From Clostridium sp. C8-1-8 (GTDB lineage Bacteria > Bacillota > Clostridia > Clostridiales > Clostridiaceae), in contig NZ_JAABNO010000004.1 in assembly GCF_009928445.1 (NCBI RefSeq), positions 248,001 through 312,000 of the forward strand: DNA of 64,000 nt, read 5' to 3'. Shown piece by piece: positions 7,729 through 16,044 of this stretch (its first letter is position 1; the number at the start of each line of letters is the position of its first letter). The translations under genes and the position numbers were made by a program. The notes beneath the pieces were generated by a model. It was not told where the DNA came from. It ran no database searches and was given only the letters and a program-made list of their open reading frames with translations.

Positions 7729-9174
7729 GTGGTTAGTATTTTTAGTTATTCAAAAAAAGAATTTGATTTGCTTAGAAAAGAAGGTTATTCCTTAGATTTA
7801 TATCACAAATTTAACGGAGATGAGATGACACCAATTTCTATATTTTACGCATTAAGAGAAGACAAGATGTTTCTTCTAGAAAGCTCAGTGTTTGAGCCTG
7901 AGAAGGGAAGATATAGCTTTATAGGCTTCAATCCTTATGCGGAGATAAAGAGTTCAGGAGAGAATGTTGAAATTACAGAAAATAAGGTCACAGTAGAAAA
8001 GACAAGTAAGGTACTTGATGAAGTACAAAACCTTATAGAGAAGATTAACTATAAAGATGAAAACAACATTCCCTTTCAGGGAGGAGCAGTAGGCTATGTG
8101 GGCTATGATGTTATAAAGCAATATGAATATATTGAGAGTTCCAATAAGGATGCATTGGGTATTCCTGAAGCGTATCTTATGTTCTACAAAAACTTTATAG
8201 TATACGACCATTTCGATAAAAATATCTCTATTCACAGAGTCCTATTAAGAGACGAGAGGAAACAGTACGAGGAAGTTAAAGGAGAGCTATTACAAATAAG
8301 AGAGAAGCTTTGCTCATACTCAAAAAACAATAACTTAGAAGCTTATGAAACTTCAAAAAGAGAAGTAAACTCAAATACCACAAAAATAGAATATATGGAC
8401 ATGGTAGATAAGGCTAAAAAATATATAGAAAATGGAGATGCATTTCAAATAGTAGTTTCTCAAAGGTTTAGCTGCAGTTTTAAGGAGGACCCTTTTAAAA
8501 TCTACAGGCGACTAAGAAGCAAAAACCCATCACCCTATCTTTTCTATATAGATTATATAGATTTTCAGATTGTTGGTTCTTCTCCAGAAAGTCTTGTATC
8601 TGTTAAGAAGGATCTTGTAACTACAATGCCTATAGCAGGAACAAGAAAGAGGGGAACTACGCCAGAAGAAGATGAGCTTATAAAAAAAGAGCTGCTTGAA
8701 GATGAAAAAGAAGTAGCTGAGCATCTAATGCTTGTGGATCTAGCAAGAAATGATATAGGAAGAATAAGTGAGGTTGGCACCGTTAAGGTTGAAAGACTTA
8801 TGGAGGTAGAGCTCTATTCTAAGATAATGCATATTGTTTCAAAGGTTACAGGAAAGTTGAAGAAAGGAAGCAAGGCTTTTGATGCACTAAAGTTCTGTCT
8901 GCCAGCTGGTACCTTATCTGGTGCACCAAAGATAAGAGCTATGGAAATAATAGAAGAGCTTGAAAAAGAGAAAAGAACAGTCTATGCAGGAGCCATCGGA
9001 TATTTTTCTTTTAATGGAGATATGGATACCTGCATTGCCATAAGAACTGTGATCTTAAAGGATGGAAAAGGATATGTGCAAGCTGGAGCTGGTATAGTTT
9101 ATGATTCAGTTCCTGAGACTGAATATGAAGAAAGCTATAATAAGGCTCTTGGAGTACTGGAGGTTATAGAATGA
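7729..9174 (+). CDS. trpE: Anthranilate synthase component I
   Basis: With TrpG converts chorismate and glutamine to anthranilate, the committed step of tryptophan synthesis. The N-terminal LLES motif (residues 49-52) is the tryptophan feedback site. The C-terminal chorismate-binding domain has the SPE-S-L-V, PIAGTRKRG, DLARNDIGR, and GTLSGAPKIRAME motifs. The start is odd: GTG 7729 lies inside the ribosome site AAAGAGGTG, so it cannot be correctly spaced; the codon at the proper distance is ATT 7738, giving about 478 aa. About 220 bp separate the T-box terminator from the gene; no second leader peptide was found there. trpG overlaps its stop by 4 nt. Confidence 0.96.
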   Translation: MVSIFSYSKKEFDLLRKEGYSLDLYHKFNGDEMTPISIFYALREDKMFLLESSVFEPEKGRYSFIGFNPYAEIKSSGENVEITENKVTVEKTSKVLDEVQNLIEKINYKDENNIPFQGGAVGYVGYDVIKQYEYIESSNKDALGIPEAYLMFYKNFIVYDHFDKNISIHRVLLRDERKQYEEVKGELLQIREKLCSYSKNNNLEAYETSKREVNSNTTKIEYMDMVDKAKKYIENGDAFQIVVSQRFSCSFKEDPFKIYRRLRSKNPSPYLFYIDYIDFQIVGSSPESLVSVKKDLVTTMPIAGTRKRGTTPEEDELIKKELLEDEKEVAEHLMLVDLARNDIGRISEVGTVKVERLMEVELYSKIMHIVSKVTGKLKKGSKAFDALKFCLPAGTLSGAPKIRAMEIIEELEKEKRTVYAGAIGYFSFNGDMDTCIAIRTVILKDGKGYVQAGAGIVYDSVPETEYEESYNKALGVLEVIE

Positions 9175-9755
9175 TTATACTTATTGATAACTACGATTCT
9201 TTTACCTATAACGTTTATCAATATTTAAGCGAACTGGGAGAAGAGGTTAAGGTTTATAGAAACGACAAGATAACTTCTGAGGAAATAAATGCAATTTCAC
9301 CTGAAGCCTTAATAATATCTCCAGGGCCTGGATACCCAAAGGATGCAGGAAATACCTTGGAAATAATTAATGAAACCTATAAGCAAATACCTATACTAGG
9401 AATTTGCCTTGGACACCAAAGCATAGGACAGGTCTTCGGAAGCAACATTGTTAAAGCCAATAAGGTAATGCACGGAAAGACCTCAAAGATAGAGCATAAC
9501 AACGATGCTTTGTTTAAAGGAATAGAGAGTCCCACAAAGGTTATGAGATATCACTCTCTAGTCATTAGGGACATGGGGACGGAGCTGTTTTCACTAGCAA
9601 CTTCAGTTGATGATGGTGAGATAATGGCAATAAAGCATGTAAAGTACCCTGTTTACGGTATTCAGTTTCACCCAGAATCAATATTTACACCAGAAGGGAA
9701 AAAGCTTCTCTCAAACTTTTTAGATATAAAAGATAATATTAGGAGGAATAAGTGA
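9171..9755 (+). CDS. trpG: Anthranilate synthase component II (glutamine amidotransferase)
   Basis: Class I glutamine amidotransferase that supplies ammonia to TrpE. Catalytic triad residues are visible: Cys79 in GICLGHQ, His167 and Glu169 in QFHPES. The oxyanion-hole PGPGYP is at 51-56. 194 aa is normal for a monofunctional subunit, not fused to TrpD. ATG 9171 overlaps the trpE stop (ATGA), behind GGAGG, so translation is probably coupled. A role shared with para-aminobenzoate synthesis, as in Bacillus, is possible. Confidence 0.96.
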   Translation: MIILIDNYDSFTYNVYQYLSELGEEVKVYRNDKITSEEINAISPEALIISPGPGYPKDAGNTLEIINETYKQIPILGICLGHQSIGQVFGSNIVKANKVMHGKTSKIEHNNDALFKGIESPTKVMRYHSLVIRDMGTELFSLATSVDDGEIMAIKHVKYPVYGIQFHPESIFTPEGKKLLSNFLDIKDNIRRNK

Positions 9756-10774
9756 TGAGATCAGAATTTCAAAGTGCACTTAGAAAAGTAACTATAAATG
9801 AAAGACTTAGCTTTGAAGAGGCTTATGAAGCAAATAAATATATTTTAAGTGGTGAAGCTGAGGAAGGTGAAATAGGAGCATTTCTTGCGGCGCTTAAGAC
9901 AAAGGGAGAGCATCCCCAGGAAATAGCTGGTATGGCAAAAGCTATGAGAGAGCTTTCAAGTATTGACTTCGATGTAGAAGATTCCTTTGACAATTGCGGT
10001 ACTGGAGGAGATTACTCTAATAGCTTTAATATAAGTACCACGTCTGCTTTTGTACTTGCTGGGGCAGGGGTTAAGGTAGCAAAGCATGGTAATAGATCAA
10101 TATCAAGTAAATGTGGAAGCGCAGATTTACTGTCTGAGCTTGGGGTAAATATTGATCTTTCTAAGGAAAAGGTTAAAAAGCTCATTGATGAGGTTGGAAT
10201 AGCATTTTTGTATGCTCCTACCATGCATCCAAGAATGAAATATGTAATGAAAGTAAGAAAAAATCTTGGTATACCTACTGTTTACAATATTCTTGGACCT
10301 TTGACCAACCCTTTAAATCCTAGCAACCAGTTAATAGGTGTATACAAAAAAGAGCTTGTCAAAGATCTTTGTGAGGCTCTTAAGCTTTTAGGAAAGAAGA
10401 GAGCTTTGGTTATAAATGGAGACAATAGGCTGGATGAAGGTACTTTAGATGGAGATAATTATTGCGCCTTTTTGGTAAATGGAGAAGTTAATAATATGGT
10501 TATCAAAAGTAGCGATTACGGAATAGATAGGATAGGCTTAGAGAGTTTAGCTGGTGGAGATGCGAAGGAAAATAGCAGAATAACCTTGTCAATATTGAAT
10601 GGAGAGAAGAGTCCTTATAGAGAAGCAGTGGTATTTAATTCAGCTCTTGGTATTTTTGCTAGCGGAGTTTGCGAGGATATAAGGTCTGGTATAGATATGG
10701 CAAAAGACATATTAGACTCAGGTAAGGCAATGGAAAAACTGGAAAGTTTAATCGAGGAGAGCAATAAAATATGA
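9755..10774 (+). CDS. trpD: Anthranilate phosphoribosyltransferase
   Basis: Transfers phosphoribosyl from PRPP to anthranilate. Signature GTGGD-x-x-x-x-x-N-I-S-T-T (near residue 84), KHGNRSISSKCGSADLLE-like segment (KHGNRS, SADLLSELG), and the R-K-x-L-G-x-P-T-x-x-N-I-L-G-P-L-T-N-P stretch are all present. 339 aa. ATG 9755 lies 7 nt behind TAGGAGGA and overlaps the trpG stop as TGATG; an in-frame GTG at 9752 is the alternative. Confidence 0.96.
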   Translation: MRSEFQSALRKVTINERLSFEEAYEANKYILSGEAEEGEIGAFLAALKTKGEHPQEIAGMAKAMRELSSIDFDVEDSFDNCGTGGDYSNSFNISTTSAFVLAGAGVKVAKHGNRSISSKCGSADLLSELGVNIDLSKEKVKKLIDEVGIAFLYAPTMHPRMKYVMKVRKNLGIPTVYNILGPLTNPLNPSNQLIGVYKKELVKDLCEALKLLGKKRALVINGDNRLDEGTLDGDNYCAFLVNGEVNNMVIKSSDYGIDRIGLESLAGGDAKENSRITLSILNGEKSPYREAVVFNSALGIFASGVCEDIRSGIDMAKDILDSGKAMEKLESLIEESNKI

Positions 10775-11550
10775 AAAATTTCTTAGAAAAGATTCTAGAA
10801 CTTAAAGAAGCAGAAGTACAAGAGCTCAAGCTTAAATATGAAGAACAGGGTTTCCCTAAAAGAAATAGAGCTTTTCATTCTTTCGTGGAAGGTTTTAAAT
10901 ATAATGATTTTAAGATCATAAGCGAGATAAAGAAAGCTTCACCCTCTAAAGGAGCTTTGAATATGGAGCTGAAACCAGAGGTTAAAGCCTTAGAGTATGT
11001 AGCTAGTGGCGCAGACTGTATATCTGTTTTAACAGAAAAGCATTTCTTCAAAGGAAAGGAAGAAGATCTTTATGAAGTATGCGAAGCAGTTTCCATACCT
11101 GTATTAAGAAAAGACTTTATAATAGACTCGGTGCAGTTATATCAAAGTTTAAGTCTAGGTGCAGATTTGGTGCTTTTAATAGCTGCAATTAACTCAAAGG
11201 AAAGCCTAAAGAGGCTTTATGAGGAGGCACTAAGCCTAGGCCTTGAGGTATTAGTAGAAATCCATGATGAAGAGGACTTAGAAAAGATAAAAGAGCTTAA
11301 GCCAAAGCTTATAGGAATTAATAATAGAAATCTTAAGACCTTTGAAGTAAATGTTGAAAATACAATTTCCTTAAAGGAAAAGATGGACTTTCCAGATAGT
11401 TATATCATATCTGAGAGTGGTTTTGACTCTCTTGCTAAGGTTGAAAAGGTTAAACAGAAAGGGATAAGAGGAGTTTTAGTAGGAGAGGCCTTTGTTACTT
11501 CAAGTAACTTTAAGGAGCTACTATTAAGCTTTAAAGGAGGCTCAGATTAA
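10771..11550 (+). CDS. trpC: Indole-3-glycerol phosphate synthase
   Basis: Cyclises CdRP to indole-3-glycerol phosphate; (beta/alpha)8 barrel. SEIKKASPSKG at about residues 50-60 carries the catalytic lysine, with further signatures VLRKDFI (second Lys), LVEIHDEEDL, GINNRNLKTF and SESGF near the phosphate-binding end. 259 aa, monofunctional (TrpF is a separate gene). ATG overlaps the trpD stop by 4 nt behind GAGGAGA. Confidence 0.96.
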   Translation: MKNFLEKILELKEAEVQELKLKYEEQGFPKRNRAFHSFVEGFKYNDFKIISEIKKASPSKGALNMELKPEVKALEYVASGADCISVLTEKHFFKGKEEDLYEVCEAVSIPVLRKDFIIDSVQLYQSLSLGADLVLLIAAINSKESLKRLYEEALSLGLEVLVEIHDEEDLEKIKELKPKLIGINNRNLKTFEVNVENTISLKEKMDFPDSYIISESGFDSLAKVEKVKQKGIRGVLVGEAFVTSSNFKELLLSFKGGSD

Positions 11551-11552
11551 TT

Positions 11553-12173
11553 ATGAAAACACTTGTAAAGATATGTGGAATAAAAGATGTAGATACTGCT
11601 TTGGCATGTAGTGAATTAGGTGCTGATGCCTTAGGCTTTGTATTCTGTAAAAGTATAAGAAAAATTGAACCTTTAGAAGCCAGAGCTATAATAGAAAAGC
11701 TTCCTAAGGAGATATTGAAAATCGGAGTTTTTATGAATAATTCTCTTGAAAAAGTAAAAGAGATTCAAAGAATATGTAAATTGGATGTGGTTCAGCTCCA
11801 TGGTGAAGAAAGTGCTGATTATTGCAAAAGCCTAGAAGTACCATATATAAAAGCTTTTAAGTCTAATGCCTTGGACTTTCAACAAATGGCAAAATACCAT
11901 TGCTTTGGATATCTTGTGGACTCTCCAAAGGATTTTACAGGAGATATGATAGGTAAGGTTTTTGACTGGGAGTCTATAAAGTCGGTACCAGAAGAAATAA
12001 GAAGCAAGCTCATATTAGCTGGTGGTCTTAATGCCTCCAACGTGTTAGGCGCCATAAAAGAGGTAAGTCCATTTATGGTAGATGTGAGCAGCGGTGTAGA
12101 AACAAATAGAATAAAGGATTTAAATAAGGTTGAAGAATTTATAAGGAAGGTGAGAGATTTTGAAAGAAATTAA
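11553..12173 (+). CDS. trpF: Phosphoribosylanthranilate isomerase
   Basis: Amadori rearrangement of PRA to CdRP. The N-terminal VKICGIK motif holds the catalytic Cys; VQLHGEES and the C-terminal [10 protein letters not shown] and DVSSGVE phosphate-binding motifs are intact. 206 aa. It starts 2 nt after the trpC stop; the ribosome site AAAGGAGG sits within the end of trpC. Confidence 0.96.
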   Translation: MKTLVKICGIKDVDTALACSELGADALGFVFCKSIRKIEPLEARAIIEKLPKEILKIGVFMNNSLEKVKEIQRICKLDVVQLHGEESADYCKSLEVPYIKAFKSNALDFQQMAKYHCFGYLVDSPKDFTGDMIGKVFDWESIKSVPEEIRSKLILAGGLNASNVLGAIKEVSPFMVDVSSGVETNRIKDLNKVEEFIRKVRDFERN

Positions 12174-13374
12174 AGACTATGCAATGCCTGATGAAAGAGG
12201 ACATTTTGGAAACTACGGAGGAAGGTTTATTCCAGAAACCTTAATGAACTCAGTTATTGAACTAGAAAAAGCTTATTTAAAATACAAGGATGATGAAGCG
12301 TTTAAGAATGAGGTAGAGTACTATCTTAGAGACTATGTTGGAAGAGAAACACCGCTTTATTACGCTAAGAATCTTACTGAGTACTGTGGCGGAGCAAAGA
12401 TTTACTTGAAAAGAGAGGACCTTAATCACACTGGTGCTCATAAGATAAACAATACTATAGGACAAGTGATATTAGCTAAAAGGATGGGAAAGAAAAAAAT
12501 AGTAGCAGAGACAGGAGCTGGACAGCATGGTGTTGCAACAGCAACAGCAGCAGCTTTATTTGGTCTTCAATGCAAGATTTTTATGGGAGAAGAAGATATA
12601 GAAAGACAAAAGTTAAATGTGTTTAGAATGAAGATGCTAGGAGCAGAGGTAGTTCCAGCTAAAAGTGGAACGAAAACCTTAAAAGATGCTGTTAATGAAG
12701 CTTTAAAATACTGGGTTAGTAATGTGTTTGATACCCACTATGTTATGGGTTCAGTATTAGGGCCGCACCCTTTTCCTATGATTGTTAGAGATTTTCAGAG
12801 CGTTATAGGCAAAGAGACAAAGAAGCAGCTTATGGAGCAAGAAGGAAGACTTCCAGATGCAGTTATTGCCTGCGTTGGTGGTGGAAGTAATTCTATTGGC
12901 ATGTTTTATCCATTTATAAAAGATGAAAATGTAGAATTAATAGGAGTTGAAGCTGCAGGCGAGGGAGTAGATACTGAAAAGCATGCTGCAACCATAACAA
13001 AGGGTGAAGTAGGAGTTCTTCACGGTAGCATGATGTATATACTTCAAAATAGAAGTGGACAGATACAAGAGGCTTATTCTATATCGGCAGGATTGGACTA
13101 CCCTGGCGTAGGACCAGAGCATTGCTATCTTAAAGATATTGAAAGAGCCAAATATTCTTATATAGATGATGAAGAAGCCTTGGAAGGCTTCAAGTTACTG
13201 ACGAAGCTTGAAGGTATAATTCCAGCTATGGAAAGTGCTCACGCTATTGCGCATACCGCTAAGATAGCCAAGAATTACGGAAAAGATAAGATAATAGTTT
13301 TATGCCTTTCAGGTAGAGGAGACAAGGATGTAGAAAGAGTAAGTGAGATTTTGGGGGTGAGTTTAGTTGATTAG
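12160..13374 (+). CDS. trpB: Tryptophan synthase beta chain
   Basis: PLP enzyme condensing indole and serine to tryptophan. The Schiff-base lysine is Lys95 in HTGAHKINN, and the phosphate-binding GGGSNSIG is near residue 240. 404 aa, TrpB1 type. The start is TTG 12160, behind GGAAGGTGAG with good spacing and overlapping trpF by 14 nt; a downstream ATG (12184) has no ribosome site. Confidence 0.96.
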   Translation: MKEIKDYAMPDERGHFGNYGGRFIPETLMNSVIELEKAYLKYKDDEAFKNEVEYYLRDYVGRETPLYYAKNLTEYCGGAKIYLKREDLNHTGAHKINNTIGQVILAKRMGKKKIVAETGAGQHGVATATAAALFGLQCKIFMGEEDIERQKLNVFRMKMLGAEVVPAKSGTKTLKDAVNEALKYWVSNVFDTHYVMGSVLGPHPFPMIVRDFQSVIGKETKKQLMEQEGRLPDAVIACVGGGSNSIGMFYPFIKDENVELIGVEAAGEGVDTEKHAATITKGEVGVLHGSMMYILQNRSGQIQEAYSISAGLDYPGVGPEHCYLKDIERAKYSYIDDEEALEGFKLLTKLEGIIPAMESAHAIAHTAKIAKNYGKDKIIVLCLSGRGDKDVERVSEILGVSLVD

Positions 13375-14131
13375 AGCTGCTATAGAGAAGTTACAAGAGG
13401 AAAATAAGAAGGCCTTTGTACCCTATATAATGTTTGGAGAGAAGTCTATTGAGAGCACTAAGAATACCATACTTAGACTGGCAGAGCTAGGTGCCACAGC
13501 AATAGAGATAGGAGTGCCTTTTTCTGATGCTGTAGCTGATGGAGACAGGATACAAGAAGCAGGTAACAAGGCTATTGCAAATAAAGTAAATTTGAAAGTG
13601 ATTTTTGAAACAATAAAAGAACTTCGAAACAGTACTTCAGTGCCACTTATACTGATGACCTACCTTAATCCTATAATAAATTATGGCTTAGAAGCTTTCT
13701 TTACTACAATGGAGGAGGTGAAGGTCAATGGACTAATTGTACCAGATCTTCCGCTAGAGGAATTTGATTTTGTACTTCCTCATATAAAAGGTAAGGATAT
13801 AAGCTTAATACCTTTGTGCGCAATAACCAGTGGAGAAAGTAGAATTGAGAAAATCTCTAAAGCAGGAGATGGCTTTTTATATGCAGTTACTGTAGCTGGG
13901 GTTACAGGGGTTAGAAAAAGCTTCAATGAAGGAACTATAGAGTTTTTAAAGAAAGCAAAAGAAATATCAGCTTTACCTGTGTTAGCGGGCTTTGGTATAT
14001 CTAATCCTGACCAGGCTAAGAATGTGGCAAAATATTGCGATGGTGTTGTTATTGGAAGCAAGGTCATGGAACTAATTGACAACGAAGATTATGAAAGCAT
14101 AGAAAAAATAATCAGCGCTTTGCAGGGATAA
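13367..14131 (+). CDS. trpA: Tryptophan synthase alpha chain
   Basis: Cleaves indole-3-glycerol phosphate to indole and G3P. Catalytic Glu47 and Asp58 are seen in [17 protein letters not shown] start at 13367 behind GGGGGTGAG, overlapping trpB by 8 nt. 254 aa. The usual A-G-D-P sequence of the family in the first loop reads F-G-E-K here, a local oddity. Last gene of the operon; no strong hairpin follows directly, but a dispersed repeat (14139-14213) does. Confidence 0.95.
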   Translation: MIRAAIEKLQEENKKAFVPYIMFGEKSIESTKNTILRLAELGATAIEIGVPFSDAVADGDRIQEAGNKAIANKVNLKVIFETIKELRNSTSVPLILMTYLNPIINYGLEAFFTTMEEVKVNGLIVPDLPLEEFDFVLPHIKGKDISLIPLCAITSGESRIEKISKAGDGFLYAVTVAGVTGVRKSFNEGTIEFLKKAKEISALPVLAGFGISNPDQAKNVAKYCDGVVIGSKVMELIDNEDYESIEKIISALQG

Positions 14132-14138
14132 TCATATT

Positions 14139-14213
14139 TATTCTTTGCACAAGTTCATACAAGTATCAGATGATTCATCAATTAATTTCAACACTGTGCT
14201 TTAACAGAGTCTA
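14139..14213. repeat. Dispersed repeat, family B (TGTTGAAATTAA end)
   Basis: Read on the minus strand one end is TAGACTCTGTTAAAGCACAG followed by TGTTGAAATTAATTG, closely matching the 35-bp ends of the element at 45174-45308. The opposite end, TTCTTTGCACAAGTT, recurs inverted at 23679-23695 (AACTTGTGCAAAGA). It lies between trpA and the aromatic leader promoter. Confidence 0.5.
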
Positions 14214-14260
14214 TATTTTAAATTTTCCAAAAAATATATATTGTAAAAGTTTACTAAGGG

Positions 14261-14289
14261 TTGACAAATAATTTCTAAAGGATTATGAT
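14261..14289 (+). promoter_or_regulatory. Strong SigA-type promoter of the aromatic leader
   Basis: TTGACA (14261-14266), exactly 17 bp, TATGAT (14284-14289). Transcription would start near 14296, about 33 nt before the leader peptide ATG. Confidence 0.82.
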
Positions 14290-14328
14290 TTTATAAATTG
14301 ATAGATTAAAATACCAATGGAGGTAATT

Positions 14329-14454
14329 ATGCTAAACAATATTAGAGTTAGATTAGAACAAGTTAATAGCTTTTTTTACTTTTTTAGCTGGGGTTATTTT
14401 TATAACGCTGGTTACTTGTTCTGCAATCGAATAAAGAAATCTCTAATGAGTTAG
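14329..14454 (+). CDS. Aromatic-amino-acid-rich leader peptide (attenuator control peptide)
   Basis: A 41-codon frame with a good ribosome site (ATGGAGG, 5 nt before ATG 14329). Codons 15-31 contain 6 Phe, 4 Tyr and 1 Trp, 11 aromatic residues out of 17 (FFYFFSWGYFY then NAGYLF). The peptide has no other recognisable function; it ends at TAG 14452-14454, directly on the first strand of an antiterminator. Composition, position between a consensus promoter and a terminator, and the genes downstream fit a classic attenuation leader in which starvation for charged tRNA-Phe or tRNA-Tyr stalls the ribosome. Too short for most gene callers. Confidence 0.82.
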   Translation: MLNNIRVRLEQVNSFFYFFSWGYFYNAGYLFCNRIKKSLMS

Positions 14455-14528
14455 CTTAATACATTCTAAGGTGGAAATGTCATAATTCGGTAAATCTTAA
14501 GGCTCATTAGTGGGCCTTATTTTTTTTA
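14443..14528 (+). promoter_or_regulatory. Transcription attenuator with mutually exclusive antiterminator
   Basis: Terminator: AAGGCTCA (14499-14506), TTAG loop, TGGGCCTT (14511-14518), then a T tract (14520-14527). Antiterminator: CTAATGAG (14443-14450) pairs perfectly with CTCATTAG (14503-14510), extended by CTTAA (14455-14459) with TTAAG (14497-14501). The two structures share 14499-14510 and cannot coexist. A ribosome finishing at the stop codon (14452) covers 14443-14459 and favours termination; one stalled in the aromatic run leaves it free. Confidence 0.82.
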
Positions 14529-14554
14529 CTGTTTAGGAGAATATAAAAAAAATA

Positions 14555-14710
14555 CTAGTTTAAACCTAGCGATATAAATAGCTAGAAAAGGCTATTTATG
14601 GTAAACAGTAAAAAAGAAAACTTATTCGCCTGCCAGATTTTCCTCATATGCATTCGGAAAGGCAGATGCGCAAAAAACTCACTGAAGAAGATCACTTCAG
14701 AGACTTTTTT
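14555..14710 (+). repeat. Dispersed repeat, family D, ending in a terminator-like hairpin
   Basis: Starts with TTTAAACCTAGCGATATAAA (compare 5158), then a structured core 14617-14676 almost duplicated at 51794-51855 (TTTTCCTCATATG, AAAGG, AG, TGCGCAAAAAA shared). In the core CTGCC (14630-14634) pairs with GGCAG (14661-14665) and TTTCC with GGAAA. It ends in CTGAAG/CTTCAG (14682-14700) followed by a T6 tract at 14705. It lies between the attenuator and the DAHP synthase gene in the orientation that could terminate transcription. Confidence 0.6.
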
Positions 14711-14909
14711 ACTCTTATATGAATTTATAACACTGATAAAACTTTGGATAAGTATCCTTAGAAAACTTAAAGAATGCTGTAATCAAATCTTTTATTATCT
14801 GTGGTTCATATTTAATATGAGTAACTTTTAATTTATTAATAACATGTTCATTATATCAAGTTTACTAATTTTATATAAAATATATATTAATTTTGAAAGG
14901 GGCTATATT
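14711..14909. other. Spacer between repeat module and DAHP synthase
   Basis: Includes a copy of the left end of the 4378 element (TTTGGATAAGTATCCTTAGA, 14747-14766). No clear promoter was found. An open frame over 14598-14831 is repeat sequence and not a gene. Confidence 0.4.
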
Positions 14910-15926
14910 ATGATTATTATTTTAAAACACAAAACACCAAAAGAAGAGGTACAAAAACTAGTTGTTGAGCTTGAAAAACTTGGGGTTCATGTTCATTTAT
15001 CGGAAGGGTCAGAAAAGAGTATCATAGGACTTATTGGAGATACCACAAAGATTGATCCAACAAAAATTGAAGCTAATAGAAATGTGGAGAAAGTTATGCA
15101 TGTACAAGAACCTTATAAAAAAGCTAATAGACTATTCCATCCCGAAGATTCAGTTATAAAGATTGGGGATGCAGAAATAGGTGGGAAAAATATATGTTTA
15201 ATTGCAGGACCATGTTCTGTAGAAAGTGAAACGCAGATAACAGAGATAGCGAAAAACGTTAAAGAGTCTGGGGCTAAACTACTAAGAGGAGGAGCTTTCA
15301 AGCCAAGGACTTCGCCTTACAGCTTCCAAGGACTTGGAATGGATGGACTTGATTTACTACAGGTTGCAAGAAAGAATACAGGACTTCCTATAGTTACAGA
15401 AATAATGTCCACTAGCCAGCTTGATAGATTTGCGAGAGATGTAGATGTGATACAAGTTGGAGCTAGAAATATGCAAAACTTCGATTTGTTAAAGGAACTT
15501 GGCAAGATAGATAAGCCTATATTACTAAAAAGAGGTTTATCAGCAACAATTGAAGAGCTTCTAATGTCAGCTGAATATATAATGGCTGGAGGTAATGAAA
15601 AGGTGATACTTTGTGAAAGAGGAATAAGAACCTTTGAAACCTACACAAGAAACACTTTAGATTTGAGTGCTATACCTGCTATAAAGAAGCTAAGTCATCT
15701 TCCAGTTATTGTTGACCCAAGTCATGCTGCTGGAATGTGGTGGATGGTAGAACCATTGTCAAAGGCTGCAGTTGCAGTTGGAGCAGATGGACTTATAATA
15801 GAAGTTCATAATGATCCTGCAAATGCGTTATGTGATGGACAGCAGTCAATAAAACCTGAAGTATTCGAAAACCTAGTAAAAGACCTTAAAAATATAGCTA
15901 CTGCTGTAGGTAGAGAGATTAAATAA
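14910..15926 (+). CDS. aroF: 3-deoxy-7-phosphoheptulonate (DAHP) synthase, type I-beta
   Basis: First step of the shikimate pathway: PEP plus erythrose-4-phosphate to DAHP. An N-terminal ferredoxin-like regulatory domain (about residues 1-70, MIIILKHKTPKEEV) precedes the KDO8P-like barrel, as in Thermotoga DAHP synthase where it mediates Tyr/Phe inhibition. Barrel motifs: IAGPCSVES, LRGGAFKPRTSPYSFQG, QVGARNMQN, KRG, and the metal-binding VDPSHAAG. ATG 14910 lies 7 nt behind GAAAGGGG; a longer in-frame start at 14844 adds a hydrophobic stretch absent from the family. 338 aa. Probably the head of the aromatic operon controlled by the attenuator. Confidence 0.94.
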   Translation: MIIILKHKTPKEEVQKLVVELEKLGVHVHLSEGSEKSIIGLIGDTTKIDPTKIEANRNVEKVMHVQEPYKKANRLFHPEDSVIKIGDAEIGGKNICLIAGPCSVESETQITEIAKNVKESGAKLLRGGAFKPRTSPYSFQGLGMDGLDLLQVARKNTGLPIVTEIMSTSQLDRFARDVDVIQVGARNMQNFDLLKELGKIDKPILLKRGLSATIEELLMSAEYIMAGGNEKVILCERGIRTFETYTRNTLDLSAIPAIKKLSHLPVIVDPSHAAGMWWMVEPLSKAAVAVGADGLIIEVHNDPANALCDGQQSIKPEVFENLVKDLKNIATAVGREIK

Positions 15927-15945
15927 GAGAGATGTTAGAATACTA

Positions 15946-15996
15946 TGTTGAAATTAAGTGATTAATCATCTCCTTCATAGCCACTTAATTTCAACA
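15946..15996. repeat. Short palindromic repeat, family B
   Basis: Perfect 15-bp inverted repeat TGTTGAAATTAAGTG / CACTTAATTTCAACA around a 21-nt loop. The loop (CATCTCCTTCATAGCC) is the complement of the sequence just inside the left end of the 45174 element, so the two are related. It lies between aroF and aroB and lacks a T tract, so is unlikely to be a strong terminator. Confidence 0.65.
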
Positions 15997-16044
15997 ATGT
16001 TATTAAGCGTAGAATAAATATGTATATAATTAAGGGAGATTATC

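Noticed and set aside
14598..14831. 77-codon open frame upstream of DAHP synthase
   Set aside because: It runs through the family D repeat and its hairpin, lacks a ribosome site and has no coding character.
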